DNA of 64,000 nt. It comes from Kribbella flavida DSM 17836 (GTDB lineage: Bacteria; Actinomycetota; Actinomycetes; Propionibacteriales; Kribbellaceae). Position 1 is the stretch's first letter. The number at the start of each line of letters is the position of its first letter. Position numbers and translations under genes: made by a program. Positions 29,128-37,853 of this stretch are shown one piece after another. The stretch is from contig NC_013729.1 of NCBI RefSeq assembly GCF_000024345.1, positions 868,001 to 932,000 of the forward strand, given 5' to 3'. The notes below the pieces were generated by a model, which saw only the letters and a program-made list of their open reading frames with translations, searched no databases and was not told the DNA's origin.

Positions 29128-29817
29128 TCAGCCCGCCTGGTACACCAGGGGGTCCTCGCTGCCGGCCTCGGCGAACCCCTTCCGCCGCAGGAGGCAGGAA
29201 TCGCAATGGCCACAGGGGCGGCCGTCGAGGTCAGGGTCATAGCAGGACGAGGTGAGCGCGTAGTCAACGCCCAACTTGAGTCCGAGCTCGACGGTCTGCC
29301 CCTTGGTCATCTCTATCAGCGGGGTGTGAATCTTGAGCCTGTGGCCGTCGACACCCGCGCGAGTCGCCAGGTTCGCCATCGCCTCGTAGGCTTCGATGTA
29401 TTCCGGCCGGCAATCCGGGTAGCCAGAGTAGTCGAGCGCGCTGACGCCGATGAACACATCAATGGCACCGACAGTCTCCGCGTATGCGAGCGCGAAAGAC
29501 AGGAAGATCGTGTTGCGTGCCGGCACGTAGGTAAGCGGGATGCTCTCATCAACGTCGCTCACGTCGTCATGCTTCGGCACGTCGATATCGGATGTGAGCG
29601 CCGATCCACCGAAAACCCTCAGATCGATGTCGGCGATGACGTGTCGAGCGACGCCTTGCGCCTCTGCGACGCGCGTGGCAGCGGCTAGTTCGACGACGTG
29701 CCGCTGGCCGTACCGAAAACTGAGCGCATACGGTGTGAATCCCTCCGAGCGTGCGATCGCGAGCACCGTCGTCGAGTCAAGGCCACCACTGAGCAACACT
29801 ACGGCCGGACGATCCAT
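29128..29817 (-). CDS. queC: 7-cyano-7-deazaguanine (preQ0) synthase QueC
   Basis: 229 residues from the ATG at 29817, with GGAGG-type sites upstream; an ATG five codons earlier is an alternative. PP-loop [10 protein letters not shown] near residue 10, [11 protein letters not shown] near 110 and a zinc site [17 protein letters not shown] near 190-206 are the QueC hallmarks. It converts carboxy-deazaguanine to preQ0 with ATP and ammonia. No queF follows, as expected if preQ0 itself is the base given to DpdA. First gene of its operon, divergent from dpdC. Confidence 0.95.
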   Translation of the reverse strand: MDRPAVVLLSGGLDSTTVLAIARSEGFTPYALSFRYGQRHVVELAAATRVAEAQGVARHVIADIDLRVFGGSALTSDIDVPKHDDVSDVDESIPLTYVPARNTIFLSFALAYAETVGAIDVFIGVSALDYSGYPDCRPEYIEAYEAMANLATRAGVDGHRLKIHTPLIEMTKGQTVELGLKLGVDYALTSSCYDPDLDGRPCGHCDSCLLRRKGFAEAGSEDPLVYQAG

Positions 29818-29939
29818 CTTCTCCTCCACCTCCATAAGGGGTTGCACACACCCCGCGAGCCACGTCCAGGGTACGAGTAACTGCACGCTACAGTAGCTGC
29901 GACACCCTGACAGTTTCCGATCAGCGAGAGGCGGTGGAC
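29818..29939. promoter_or_regulatory. Divergent promoter region between queC and the dpdC-B-A-B operon
   Basis: Only 122 bp separate the two start codons, so preQ0 synthesis and DNA modification genes can be controlled together. It contains an 11-bp inverted repeat gctac-a-gtagc at 29887-29897. On the minus strand CTGTCA and TAGCGT 17 bp apart, overlapping the repeat, are a weak promoter candidate for queC. Confidence 0.4.
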
Positions 29940-30833
29940 ATGCGGAAACTGACGATCATCGTTACGTGCACTGACCGCAAGTCAGCGCGGCCAACCCGTG
30001 ACACTCTTGCGCGAAGCCTGCCGATCGGTAGCCTCTCAGATCGCTCCGACATCTGGCGAACTCGGCTGAAATCGGCCCCGAGTAGGCACCCCCTGAGCGC
30101 CCTATACCAGGGCGAGTCATGGTCACAGGTCACCAAACTCGGCACCACAGTTCGACGCGCGGGCTTCGAACCCCGGATACTTGTCGCCTCGGCCGGACTC
30201 GGCCTTCGTGACCTGACGTCCACAGCGCCCGCCTACGGAGCAACCTTTACGCGGTACCAACAAGACTCCGTCTGTCAGACAAGGGCAGACAGTCAAGATT
30301 GGTGGCATGACCGGATCCATGACCACTCTGCGCTCGATCCTGCCCGGGAGTTGCGCGGGCAGGTGCTCCTCGTGTTGTCAGCCAACTACGCGGTCGCGCT
30401 CGAGGCAGATCTGTTGGCCCTTGCTCAGCGGGGTAGCGACTGCCTACTCGTCGGAGGAGCCCGGGACATTGCGGGCCTACCGCGCCTTGCATCGGACAGA
30501 CGACTGCGCAGCCATCTCGGTGGCACAATCACAGGCCTGAACATGCGCACGGCGATCGCGTGGCTGGAACGATTGGACGGCTACAGTCTGCACTCCGACT
30601 CCCTGCAAGACGCCTGGAACACCTGGGCCTCCACCGTGTTGCGATCTGAGAACTACGAGAGAGCGACTGTAGGTGACGAGGAGGTTCTGACCTTTATTCG
30701 CGAGGCACGAGCAGCGAACCCAACGCTTCCACGGACGCGAGCACTACGATTGCTCCGCGACAACAACTTGGCATGCGAGCAACGACGCTTCGCGCAGCTC
30801 TTCGCGCAGGCGGTGAGCGCTCCATGCCAGTAG
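29940..30833 (+). CDS. dpdC: DUF6884/YaaA-like protein, probable DpdC
   Basis: 297 residues from the ATG at 29940, which has GAGAGG at a good distance; a GTG six bases earlier is possible. The N-terminal half has the pattern of the YaaA/DUF6884 superfamily: VTCTDRKSA, then [10 protein letters not shown], then [21 protein letters not shown] and QDWWHDRI. It opens the operon with dpdB and dpdA, and the dpdB1 start overlaps it by 10 bp. In Salmonella DpdC converts the preQ0 base in DNA to the amide form (dADG). The link of this gene to DpdC rests on position and on my memory that DpdC is YaaA-like, so the symbol is provisional. Confidence 0.6.
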   Translation: MRKLTIIVTCTDRKSARPTRDTLARSLPIGSLSDRSDIWRTRLKSAPSRHPLSALYQGESWSQVTKLGTTVRRAGFEPRILVASAGLGLRDLTSTAPAYGATFTRYQQDSVCQTRADSQDWWHDRIHDHSALDPARELRGQVLLVLSANYAVALEADLLALAQRGSDCLLVGGARDIAGLPRLASDRRLRSHLGGTITGLNMRTAIAWLERLDGYSLHSDSLQDAWNTWASTVLRSENYERATVGDEEVLTFIREARAANPTLPRTRALRLLRDNNLACEQRRFAQLFAQAVSAPCQ

Positions 30834-31957
30834 AGAGACTGGAGCGCCGAGCGCTGCGCCTAGTACAAAGTGAGGCAGCCCCCCTTTACCTCTTCGCTCT
30901 CGCAGCCGATGAGGTTGACTTGGTCGCCGACGTCGCGCGCATCTCTCGAGACCAGGCCGGCAAGCTGATCGGATACCAACGTCCGGAGAAGAGAAGCCAC
31001 GTGCGACAGATCCTTGAGTACCTTGACTCCGGCGACGTCCTCTTCCCGAATGGCCTCATCCTCGCGCTGCCGGACACCGTCAGGTTCAAGTCCAGCCGGG
31101 GTCCAACAACCACAGACGGACTCGCTACCGCGGGGACGTTGACCATACCGTTGTCAGCCAGCTCCGATGGACCACGGCCCGCTTGGATCGTCGATGGCCA
31201 ACAACGAAGTCGGGCCTTAGCCCAGACGAAGAACACCCGGCTCCCGATACCCGTCGCCGGGTTCGTCGCCGATACCCTCGAACTGCAGCGCGACCAATTC
31301 CTTCGCGTGAACACGGTCTCCCCCTTGCCGGTGAATCTCGTTACTGAACTTCTACCGGAGATCGTTGCCGCACCGTCATCTCGGCTTTCAGCCCGAAGGC
31401 TCCCATCAGCGCTAGTCGACATGCTGAATCGGGATCCCGAATCGCCATTCCATAACCTCATCAAGCGAGCATCGGCAGATCCAGTCGAACGTAAGCACTT
31501 AGTCGTGACGGACAACAGTCTTGTCGAGGCGCTCAAGGAGTCAATCGAGTCGCCGTCGGGCGTGCTGTTCCCGTACCGCAACATCGCTGCCGGGACGACA
31601 GACACCGAGGGCATTCGTCGGGTCCTCTTGATCTACTGGACCGCGGTCCGCGAGACCTTCCCAGACGCATGGGGCTTACCCCCCGCTAAGTCGCGCCTCA
31701 TGGGAGGTGTGGGTATACGTGCGATGGGGCGCCTGATGGACCGCGTCATGGCTCACGTCGACCTTAGTAGTCAAGACGCGCTCGTCCAAGCCAAGAATGA
31801 ACTCTCCAGAATTGCCCCGCTTTGTCACTGGACCCAGGGCACCTGGCCCGAATTGCGCCTCTCCTGGAATGAACTACAGAACATGCCTCGCCACATCAGC
31901 GCCCTGTCGAACCTGCTGGTCCGGAGTTACCTCAGCGCCCGGACAGGTTCCCGATGA
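30824..31957 (+). CDS. dpdB: DpdB paralogue 1 (DGQHR/DndB-type protein)
   Basis: 377 residues from the ATG at 30824; the frame is open from 30773, but that part lies inside dpdC. Core motif WIVDGQQRSRAL near residue 123, the DGQHR signature shared with DndB and ParB-like proteins. FLRVNTVSPLPVNLV and GYQRPEKRSHVRQI are also typical. DpdB is needed with DpdA for inserting preQ0 into DNA. Its stop overlaps the dpdA start (ATGA). A second paralogue follows dpdA with the same layout but clearly different sequence, so this is not a recent duplication. Confidence 0.85.
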   Translation: MPVERLERRALRLVQSEAAPLYLFALAADEVDLVADVARISRDQAGKLIGYQRPEKRSHVRQILEYLDSGDVLFPNGLILALPDTVRFKSSRGPTTTDGLATAGTLTIPLSASSDGPRPAWIVDGQQRSRALAQTKNTRLPIPVAGFVADTLELQRDQFLRVNTVSPLPVNLVTELLPEIVAAPSSRLSARRLPSALVDMLNRDPESPFHNLIKRASADPVERKHLVVTDNSLVEALKESIESPSGVLFPYRNIAAGTTDTEGIRRVLLIYWTAVRETFPDAWGLPPAKSRLMGGVGIRAMGRLMDRVMAHVDLSSQDALVQAKNELSRIAPLCHWTQGTWPELRLSWNELQNMPRHISALSNLLVRSYLSARTGSR

Positions 31958-33192
31958 AGTTCTATTTCCCCGATAGCCAGGACCTGGTCAGTCCGACCTA
32001 CGACTTTCTCCATGACGAGTATTCCCCTTTGCGGGTGCGTCAACGCGACGACCTCTACGCTCACGAAGTGCTTAGCCGGCCTCCATATGATGGAATCCTC
32101 GTCAGCAAGGCCATCGTCGACGGGTCGGTCCGCGGAGCCGGAAAGTACACCGCACCGCAACGTGCCAGACTCCACCGCCTTGGGGTTCGTAAGTTCTTCA
32201 GACTCCCGCGCGGGGTCGAAACTCTGGGCGACAATGGGGCCTTTAATTATGTCGAAGAACGCATTCCGCCTGTAACCGTTCGAGAGACGCTCGACTTCTA
32301 TCAGGAATGCGGCTTCGATGCGGGTGTGAGCGTAGACCATGTAATCTTTGGCTATGACCCCGACGCAACTCCAGAGACCGTTGATACAGAGTGGGCTGAG
32401 CGCCGCCTACTCACACTTCGCCTGGCCGCCGAATTCATTGAGGCGGTAGACGCAGGCAACTCCACCATTCAGCCGGTTGGCGCCGCTCAAGGTTGGAGTC
32501 CAGATAGTTATGCGGACAGCGTGCGGCAGTTGCAATCGATGGGCTACCGCCGGATCGCCCTCGGCGGAATGGTTCCACTTAAGACGCCAGATATCATTCG
32601 ATGCCTCGAGAAAATCGCCGAGGTGCGCAGACCTGAGACTCAACTGCACCTACTCGGCATTACTCGCATCGAGTCGATGGAGGAATTTGCTCGGCTTGGG
32701 ATCGCGAGCTTCGACAGCACGTCCGCCTTCAGGCAGTCCTTTATGGATGACCGGAGAAATTACCATTCCCCAGAAACTGACTACGTCGCGGTGCGAGTTC
32801 CGCAGGTCGAGGGGAACAGCACTCTCAAGCGCAACATCCTTGGCGGCGTGGTGTCTCAGCGAGATGCAATCCGAACTGAAAGAGAGTGCCTCAGAAGGCT
32901 ACGCCGCTACGACTCCGGCGACTGCCCACTGGAATCGGTCCTAGACGCTCTTTCCCAGTACGAGGCAATCACCAAGAGCGAGAAGACATATCTCGACGCC
33001 TATCGGCGGACACTAGAGGCCACTCCGTGGAAGGCATGCTCTTGCGCTCTGTGCCGAGAGCACGGAATCGAGATTATCATCTTCCGCGGCACCGAACGGA
33101 ACAAGCGCCGGGGATTTCACAACCTCTCGGTTCTCTTCAAGAAGATGAAAAAGCTCACCCTCTGCAGCACGAACGGGAGCCGGCGTGGCTGA
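31954..33192 (+). CDS. dpdA: DpdA: DNA-guanine transglycosylase (TGT homologue)
   Basis: 412 residues, ATG overlapping the dpdB1 stop. TGT-fold features are an Asp in GVSVDHVIFGYD near residue 127, PVGAAQGWS near 172, RRIALGGMVPL near 200, a second Asp in IASFDSTSAF near 253 that matches the nucleophile position, and zinc ligands CSCALC near 361-366 with a His about 25 residues later. It exchanges guanine in DNA for preQ0. It is shorter than queuosine TGT at the N-terminus and differs throughout, as DpdA does. It sits between two dpdB genes and is coupled to both by short overlaps. Confidence 0.93.
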   Translation: MKFYFPDSQDLVSPTYDFLHDEYSPLRVRQRDDLYAHEVLSRPPYDGILVSKAIVDGSVRGAGKYTAPQRARLHRLGVRKFFRLPRGVETLGDNGAFNYVEERIPPVTVRETLDFYQECGFDAGVSVDHVIFGYDPDATPETVDTEWAERRLLTLRLAAEFIEAVDAGNSTIQPVGAAQGWSPDSYADSVRQLQSMGYRRIALGGMVPLKTPDIIRCLEKIAEVRRPETQLHLLGITRIESMEEFARLGIASFDSTSAFRQSFMDDRRNYHSPETDYVAVRVPQVEGNSTLKRNILGGVVSQRDAIRTERECLRRLRRYDSGDCPLESVLDALSQYEAITKSEKTYLDAYRRTLEATPWKACSCALCREHGIEIIIFRGTERNKRRGFHNLSVLFKKMKKLTLCSTNGSRRG

Positions 33193-34297
33193 TAAATACA
33201 CCCTTTGCCTACCCGCACTGCGGATACGGCAAGGAAAGCACTACATCTACTGCTTTGGAGTCGATGGAAAACGAATCCATGACTTCACCACTGTATCTCG
33301 AGTTCGACGAGAGGACGATCACCTACAGGGCTACCAACGTCCCGAGGTATTGAGCCATATCAACGCGATCCGGAGGTATCTCGAATCAGACGGCGCGATG
33401 CTGCCGAACGCCGTCGTCCTTGCCTTCGACGAAAGAGTCAAGTTCAAGGTATCCAAGACCGCCACGCTTGTGGACTACACCACAGTTGGCGAACTCATAA
33501 TTCCAATCGACGAGGCTTTACCAGAGAACGACAAACCTGCATGGCTTGTCGATGGACAGCAGCGTAGCGCGGCCATTCGCGATGCGGAACTCGCCGAGTT
33601 CCCGATCGCAGCCGTGGGGTTCATCGCGGACGGGCAGGATCACCAACGCTCACAGTTCATCCTGGTCAACAATACCAAACCTCTACCGAAAGGCTTGATC
33701 CACGAACTTCTTCCCGACACTGCAGGGCATCTACCCGCTCGCTACGCTCGTCGGCAACTTCCCACCCGGATCATGGCGCGGCTAAACAACGAAGTGACCA
33801 CCCAGTCGGACATCGACAGTCCGTTCCGCGGCCTGATCTCCACCCCAACGGTGCCCGACGGCTACATTAAAGACAACAGTGTACTAAAGATGATCGAGAA
33901 TAGCCTGTATGAAGGCGCTCTCTACCAATACCGCGATCCTCGCGACGGATCCGGCGACGAAGAGGCGATGCTTCTCCACTTGAAGATTTTCTGGGGCCTT
34001 GTTAAGGCTACGTTTCCAGAGGCTTGGTCACTGCCACCGCGCAAATCCCGTCTTAGCCATGGAGTGGGGATCCAAGCGCTTGGATACGTGATGGATCATC
34101 TGACGGACGGCATCCCAGCCAGGGAACTGCCGACACTTGACCTCGGCAAACCATTGGCGAGACTTAAGTCCGTCTGCGCGTGGACAAGCGGCGTTTGGGA
34201 ATTTGGAAATGGCGAGTCGCGCCGCTGGAATGGTCTGCAGAACACACCGTCGGACGTTCGCCTTCTTAGCAATCACTTACTGAGGTCAATCCGGTAA
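33185..34297 (+). CDS. dpdB: DpdB paralogue 2 (DGQHR/DndB-type protein)
   Basis: 370 residues from a GTG at 33185, overlapping the dpdA stop by 8 bp. The same architecture as dpdB1: GYQRPEVLSHINAIRRYL, then WLVDGQQRSAAIRDAEL near residue 122, then FILVNNTKPLPKGLIHELLP, and near the end KSRLSHGVGIQALGYVMD. The asparagine-rich FILVNNTKPLP box is closer to DndB than the dpdB1 version (FLRVNTVSPLP). Both copies look intact. They may form a heteromer with DpdA or serve different steps. Confidence 0.88.
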   Translation: MADKYTLCLPALRIRQGKHYIYCFGVDGKRIHDFTTVSRVRREDDHLQGYQRPEVLSHINAIRRYLESDGAMLPNAVVLAFDERVKFKVSKTATLVDYTTVGELIIPIDEALPENDKPAWLVDGQQRSAAIRDAELAEFPIAAVGFIADGQDHQRSQFILVNNTKPLPKGLIHELLPDTAGHLPARYARRQLPTRIMARLNNEVTTQSDIDSPFRGLISTPTVPDGYIKDNSVLKMIENSLYEGALYQYRDPRDGSGDEEAMLLHLKIFWGLVKATFPEAWSLPPRKSRLSHGVGIQALGYVMDHLTDGIPARELPTLDLGKPLARLKSVCAWTSGVWEFGNGESRRWNGLQNTPSDVRLLSNHLLRSIR

Positions 34298-34399
34298 TCG
34301 TCTCTTTGTGAAGGCCATCCTAGACCGTGGTCACGTCGATCTGCCGCAATCACGAAATCCCATTGACCGGCGTTTCGCGTAGTCACAGGGCCTTCCTCC

Positions 34400-34438
34400 G
34401 TAGCGGGGGGCAGGATTGAACCCTACGACCTCTGGGTT
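34400..34438 (-). pseudogene. 3' half remnant of tRNA-fMet
   Basis: On the minus strand this reads the 3' side of an initiator tRNA: the anticodon-stem end AACCCAGAGGTCG, a T arm around GGTTCAATCC and the acceptor end CCCGCTAC. The 5' half, including the anticodon, is missing, and there are small indels in the T arm and acceptor. It is placed 100 bp after dpdB2. It may be an old attachment site of another element. Confidence 0.6.
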
Positions 34439-34440
34439 GT

Positions 34441-35198
34441 GTCCAACTTGGGGACGTGTCGCGGTCCAGACCCTCTCGGCCGGATCCCGCAGAGCCGGCG
34501 GCCCTTGCAGATCGATCCGTTGTCGACTAGACCGCAGCTGCGCCAAACATCAGCTTGACCGGGATCGAGTGCGTGGCGGTCTCTCCTGCAGATCGCAGGC
34601 CGACGCGCTGCGCAACGAGGGCACCTGGGGCGTTGCGAGCCGGGCGACCTGTGGGTGCTGATGGCAGAGTCCGTCTCGCCCACGCACTTGCAGCGCCGGC
34701 AGCCATCTCCACCGTGCTATCGGACGTCGCTCGGCAGTTGCTCGCCGCAGGTCCCCGTCCGTTGGCGCTGGTCCTGATTGGTCGAGATACCGCCTTCATC
34801 GTCCTCGATGCCTTGGGGATGTAGGAGTTCGCTGTCGCGCGGACGACGTCCGAGCCCGGCCTTGTCGGGCGGACGCTCGGCGGCGGCCATGCCGCGACGC
34901 TCAGCGCCGGCGTACCCGGACCACGGATCGGCGTCTGCGCGATCTACCCACACGCGCGTGAGAATGGTCTGTTCGGGGACGGCGAGCACCCGAGAAGACC
35001 GAGCCTGCGATTTCGGTCGTCAAGGTCGACGGAATCGACGTGCGCGGACCGCTTCCGGCCGACACAGAGTTGTCCTGGCCAGCCGCAGAGACTATGGCCT
35101 GATCGCCACAATCTCGTTGAAGCAAGATTACGTTCGGGCCTTGAGCGATCGAGCCTTGCGAGGTTGGTCTTGGCGGTCGAGCGATTGGAGTGTTTACG
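34441..35198. other. Accessory region with no credible gene
   Basis: All frames are arginine/proline/serine-rich shadows on both strands. A plus reading near 34700-34820 (ARQLLAAGPRPLALVLIG, then AFIVLDALGM) is slightly protein-like but has no family match that I can name. Probably eroded coding sequence between two modules. Confidence 0.35.
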
Positions 35199-35450
35199 AT
35201 GAAGTTGATCGCCGCCAACGGAATCAACTGGACTCGCGGGCCAGGCGGTACGTCGACTGGCCGCCAACTCGTTACAGCACTCGAAGGGCTGCGACTTCAC
35301 TTCGACGTGACCCACATCTGGGACTGGAAGGGAGGAGGGGCAGGCACGAGGATGAGCACGACAAGGTGCGGCAGGTTCTGACCGAGCGGGACGAACAGTC
35401 TGGAGGCATCGTCGAACTGTGGCTCCGAAGTCGCCGGCTCGCACCGCCTC
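35199..35450 (+). pseudogene. Short frameshifted hypothetical gene
   Basis: An ATG at 35199 opens MKLIAANGINWTRGPGGTST and reads on to HFDVTHIWDWKGGGAGT. A frameshift near 35345 is needed to continue as HEDEHDKVRQVLTERDEQSG, followed by GIVELWLRSRR in the next frame. The joined product would be about 80 residues. Not recognised. Confidence 0.45.
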
Positions 35451-35590
35451 TGCGGCCGTCCTGGAACTGCAGGCCTCGCTCGAACGAGTAACGCTGCGCG
35501 CTCCAACGCGAGACGGTCCGCCCAGATTTCTGTGAACTGTAACCACAGCGATTGCATGGATCGCGAACTGCGGTGCTGAAACTTACGTCA

Positions 35591-36466
35591 CTACAGGCAC
35601 TCGACACACACGCTCGTCAGATTACTCAGCACCGCGAGGCCACTCTCTCGCTCCTTGCGAACAGTGAGTTCGTGATCCCGTCCACCGCAGCGCCCACATT
35701 CAAAGTTCTGGCGGGCTAGAACGCGATACGTGATGCGTGACGAATGCGCCAGCAAGTTCGCAGCCGGGTTCACCGAACCGGCCCATGGTAAGTCGGCCGC
35801 GTAGTCGAGCTCATGCTTAAGCAAGATGGGTGACCCATCGCCCTTACCTTCGTTGCAGAATCGGCAGAGCAACCAAAGGTTGTCGACTTCGTTTGTGCCG
35901 AACTTGGACACAGGCTCACGATGGTCGACTGTTGCTTGAAGATGCCGACTTGGGTCGACCCAGGCCAGCTTGAACGGGTCTCGCAGGCGAACGGAATCGA
36001 CCTCGTCGGTCGCTTGACTAAAGTCCACGCGGCAGGAGCCACAACGGCTACCGTCACGTTCAAGCAGGTACTCACGGAAGTTGGCAACGTTTTCGCGTTG
36101 CACTTGCCAAGCGTCCAGCGTTCGATCCACAGCCTCTGCCAGAAGATCCACAAACTCGTCCGGTACAAGCGCTTCAGCGAGGAGGTGTCGTTCGATCTTC
36201 TCCCGCCTAGAGACTCGATCAGATCTGCGGTGAGTCAGGGCATCCGCAGGGCAGAGGCTGAGAGCCACGCGAAGGCGAACAGCCAGATCTGCTTGGTCCT
36301 CCAACTCATTCGCCATCCGGAGACGTTCCGCAGCCCAGTCCCGAGCATGCTGCCAGTGCCTCGTCCCTCGACCAACGCTGAGAATCAGGTCGGAGATCAA
36401 CGAGTCAAGCCGGGCGTCGTCCCACGTCCCCGAGCTATTCAGCGCGGAAGATTGCGAAGTTTCCAA
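35591..36466 (-). CDS. HNH endonuclease with two cysteine pairs
   Basis: 291 residues. The HNH/His-Me core begins with CGSC near residue 141, followed by TVDHREPVSKFGTNEVDNLW and CRFC near residues 185-205, so the zinc pairs and the catalytic DH are present. A second CGRC...CVEC set closes the protein (about 250-290) and looks like a second, reduced HNH or zinc module. The first 130 residues are helical. The start overlaps the upstream DGQHR gene by 32 bp, so the two should be made together. Likely a DNA-cutting partner of that protein, acting as an added restriction function or an independent defence pair. Confidence 0.8.
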   Translation of the reverse strand: METSQSSALNSSGTWDDARLDSLISDLILSVGRGTRHWQHARDWAAERLRMANELEDQADLAVRLRVALSLCPADALTHRRSDRVSRREKIERHLLAEALVPDEFVDLLAEAVDRTLDAWQVQRENVANFREYLLERDGSRCGSCRVDFSQATDEVDSVRLRDPFKLAWVDPSRHLQATVDHREPVSKFGTNEVDNLWLLCRFCNEGKGDGSPILLKHELDYAADLPWAGSVNPAANLLAHSSRITYRVLARQNFECGRCGGRDHELTVRKERESGLAVLSNLTSVCVECL

Positions 36467-37817
36467 GGTTCTTCCCGTCGGCAGCTGCGACCTTCCTCAT
36501 CTGCTCCAAGAAGAAAGTCTTGCCGGGTCCGGTATCAAGACCCTTCTTCTTCCATTCCTTCAGATAGAAGGCCTCCGGAATCCGTTTGAGAGCCACAGAC
36601 GCAGCGTCATACAGGTCATCCGGTGACGAGAATGGCGACTTGTCTTGGAAGGCGACGACCTGCTTGAGGACATCAAGCACGTACTCTTGCGTTTGCAGTA
36701 GCGCGACCTTCTGGAAAATCTGGACGAACCCGCCAGTGCCAGTTGCCGCCGCCCACGCCCCTGGGTACGTGTCCTTGACCGCCCTCCAAAGTGCATAGAA
36801 CAGCGCGAGGCGGTTCGAGAAATCTGGATCACCGGACTCCCAGGAGATACCCTTCTTCAGCGCATTATAGGTTTTCGGGAGTTTCATGAACCTACTGACA
36901 ACCTGGTCCATGACATTGTCGTCGATCGGAGCCTCATCGTCAGACAACTTCAGCGAGATCAGGCCCACGAATGGGCTTGACGGATCTGTGTGAACTCGAT
37001 ATGTCCACTGAGCCTCATCAGCACGAAGCCCACTGCTACTGAACCGCTCGTACAGACGCGCGATCTCAGCGGCCGTCAACGATGTAGCAATGATCGACCG
37101 CAACTGGCGCTTGTCCAACGGCTTCGCTTTGTTGTTCAGGACATAGAAGTTGAAGACCTGCTCGCTGACATCCAGGCCCGGAACCAGAACCAACGGCAGG
37201 ACGATCGAACCGTTGTATGCCTCCTTGGCGCCGAAGATACGGTGCTGCCCATCCATGATTAGGCCCGGAGTCATCATGGTCGCTACGAACTCGTCCATCT
37301 CGGCCTGACGCTCGGGATCCAACGATCCATAATCCCTCAACTCGGCGTAAAGGCTAGACATGTATGACTCAGGCCGAATTGCTTCTAGGTCCTCTTCGGC
37401 GAGATCATCCTCCTCCGACTCGTCCGCAGGCCCCACACTGGCCATTTCCTCCGAACTGAGACGCTCGGCCAGTTCCTCCAACAGGATCGCGCGAGACTCA
37501 TCGGGGCCGATCGCATCGATTCGAATCTCCACTTTGCAGTGATTGCCCTCGCCCGTGACTTTGAGGGCCGACGGCCGTATGGCAATCAGTGCTGCAGATG
37601 GTAGAATGTTGTCACTCGAGAGTTCGAGAAATTTCTCGATAGAACCAAGCCGAGATTCATCCAACTCACGCTGATATCCCGCACGCAGACTCGATTTCTT
37701 GTGAGGTGCGTCCGCCCACTTCGTGATCTCATGAGCCGGCGCGCCAACGAGGTAGAAAGGCGGTGCCGAAGGCCGCTGCTGAACTCGGACCGCCTCGTAG
37801 GTGTAAGTGTCAGGCAC
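36435..37817 (-). CDS. Third DGQHR-domain protein (DndB/DpdB-like)
   Basis: 460 residues from a GTG with GAAGGAGAG just upstream. LRAGYQRELDESRLGSIEKF lies near residue 50, the motif GLIMDGQHRIFGAKEA near 187 and VFNFYVLNNKAKPLDKRQLR near 225, the full DGQHR pattern. An acidic insert (ESEEDDLAEEDLEAI) near residue 135 is absent from the two DpdB copies. Paired with an HNH nuclease on the strand opposite to dpdA. In DndB this fold regulates or senses the modification system; here the role is unknown. Confidence 0.82.
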   Translation of the reverse strand: MPDTYTYEAVRVQQRPSAPPFYLVGAPAHEITKWADAPHKKSSLRAGYQRELDESRLGSIEKFLELSSDNILPSAALIAIRPSALKVTGEGNHCKVEIRIDAIGPDESRAILLEELAERLSSEEMASVGPADESEEDDLAEEDLEAIRPESYMSSLYAELRDYGSLDPERQAEMDEFVATMMTPGLIMDGQHRIFGAKEAYNGSIVLPLVLVPGLDVSEQVFNFYVLNNKAKPLDKRQLRSIIATSLTAAEIARLYERFSSSGLRADEAQWTYRVHTDPSSPFVGLISLKLSDDEAPIDDNVMDQVVSRFMKLPKTYNALKKGISWESGDPDFSNRLALFYALWRAVKDTYPGAWAAATGTGGFVQIFQKVALLQTQEYVLDVLKQVVAFQDKSPFSSPDDLYDAASVALKRIPEAFYLKEWKKKGLDTGPGKTFFLEQMRKVAAADGKNLGNFAIFRAE

Positions 37818-37853
37818 GGGCTCTCCTTCTACAGCCGTCGTCTGGTTGCTCGC

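Noticed and set aside
29818-29939. preQ1-type riboswitch before queC
   Set aside because: The leader is too short and shows no aptamer-like A-rich pseudoknot tail; only a small dyad is present.
35591-37817. Calling the HNH/DGQHR pair core Dpd genes
   Set aside because: All expected Dpd members are already accounted for elsewhere; this pair is kept as a separate module.
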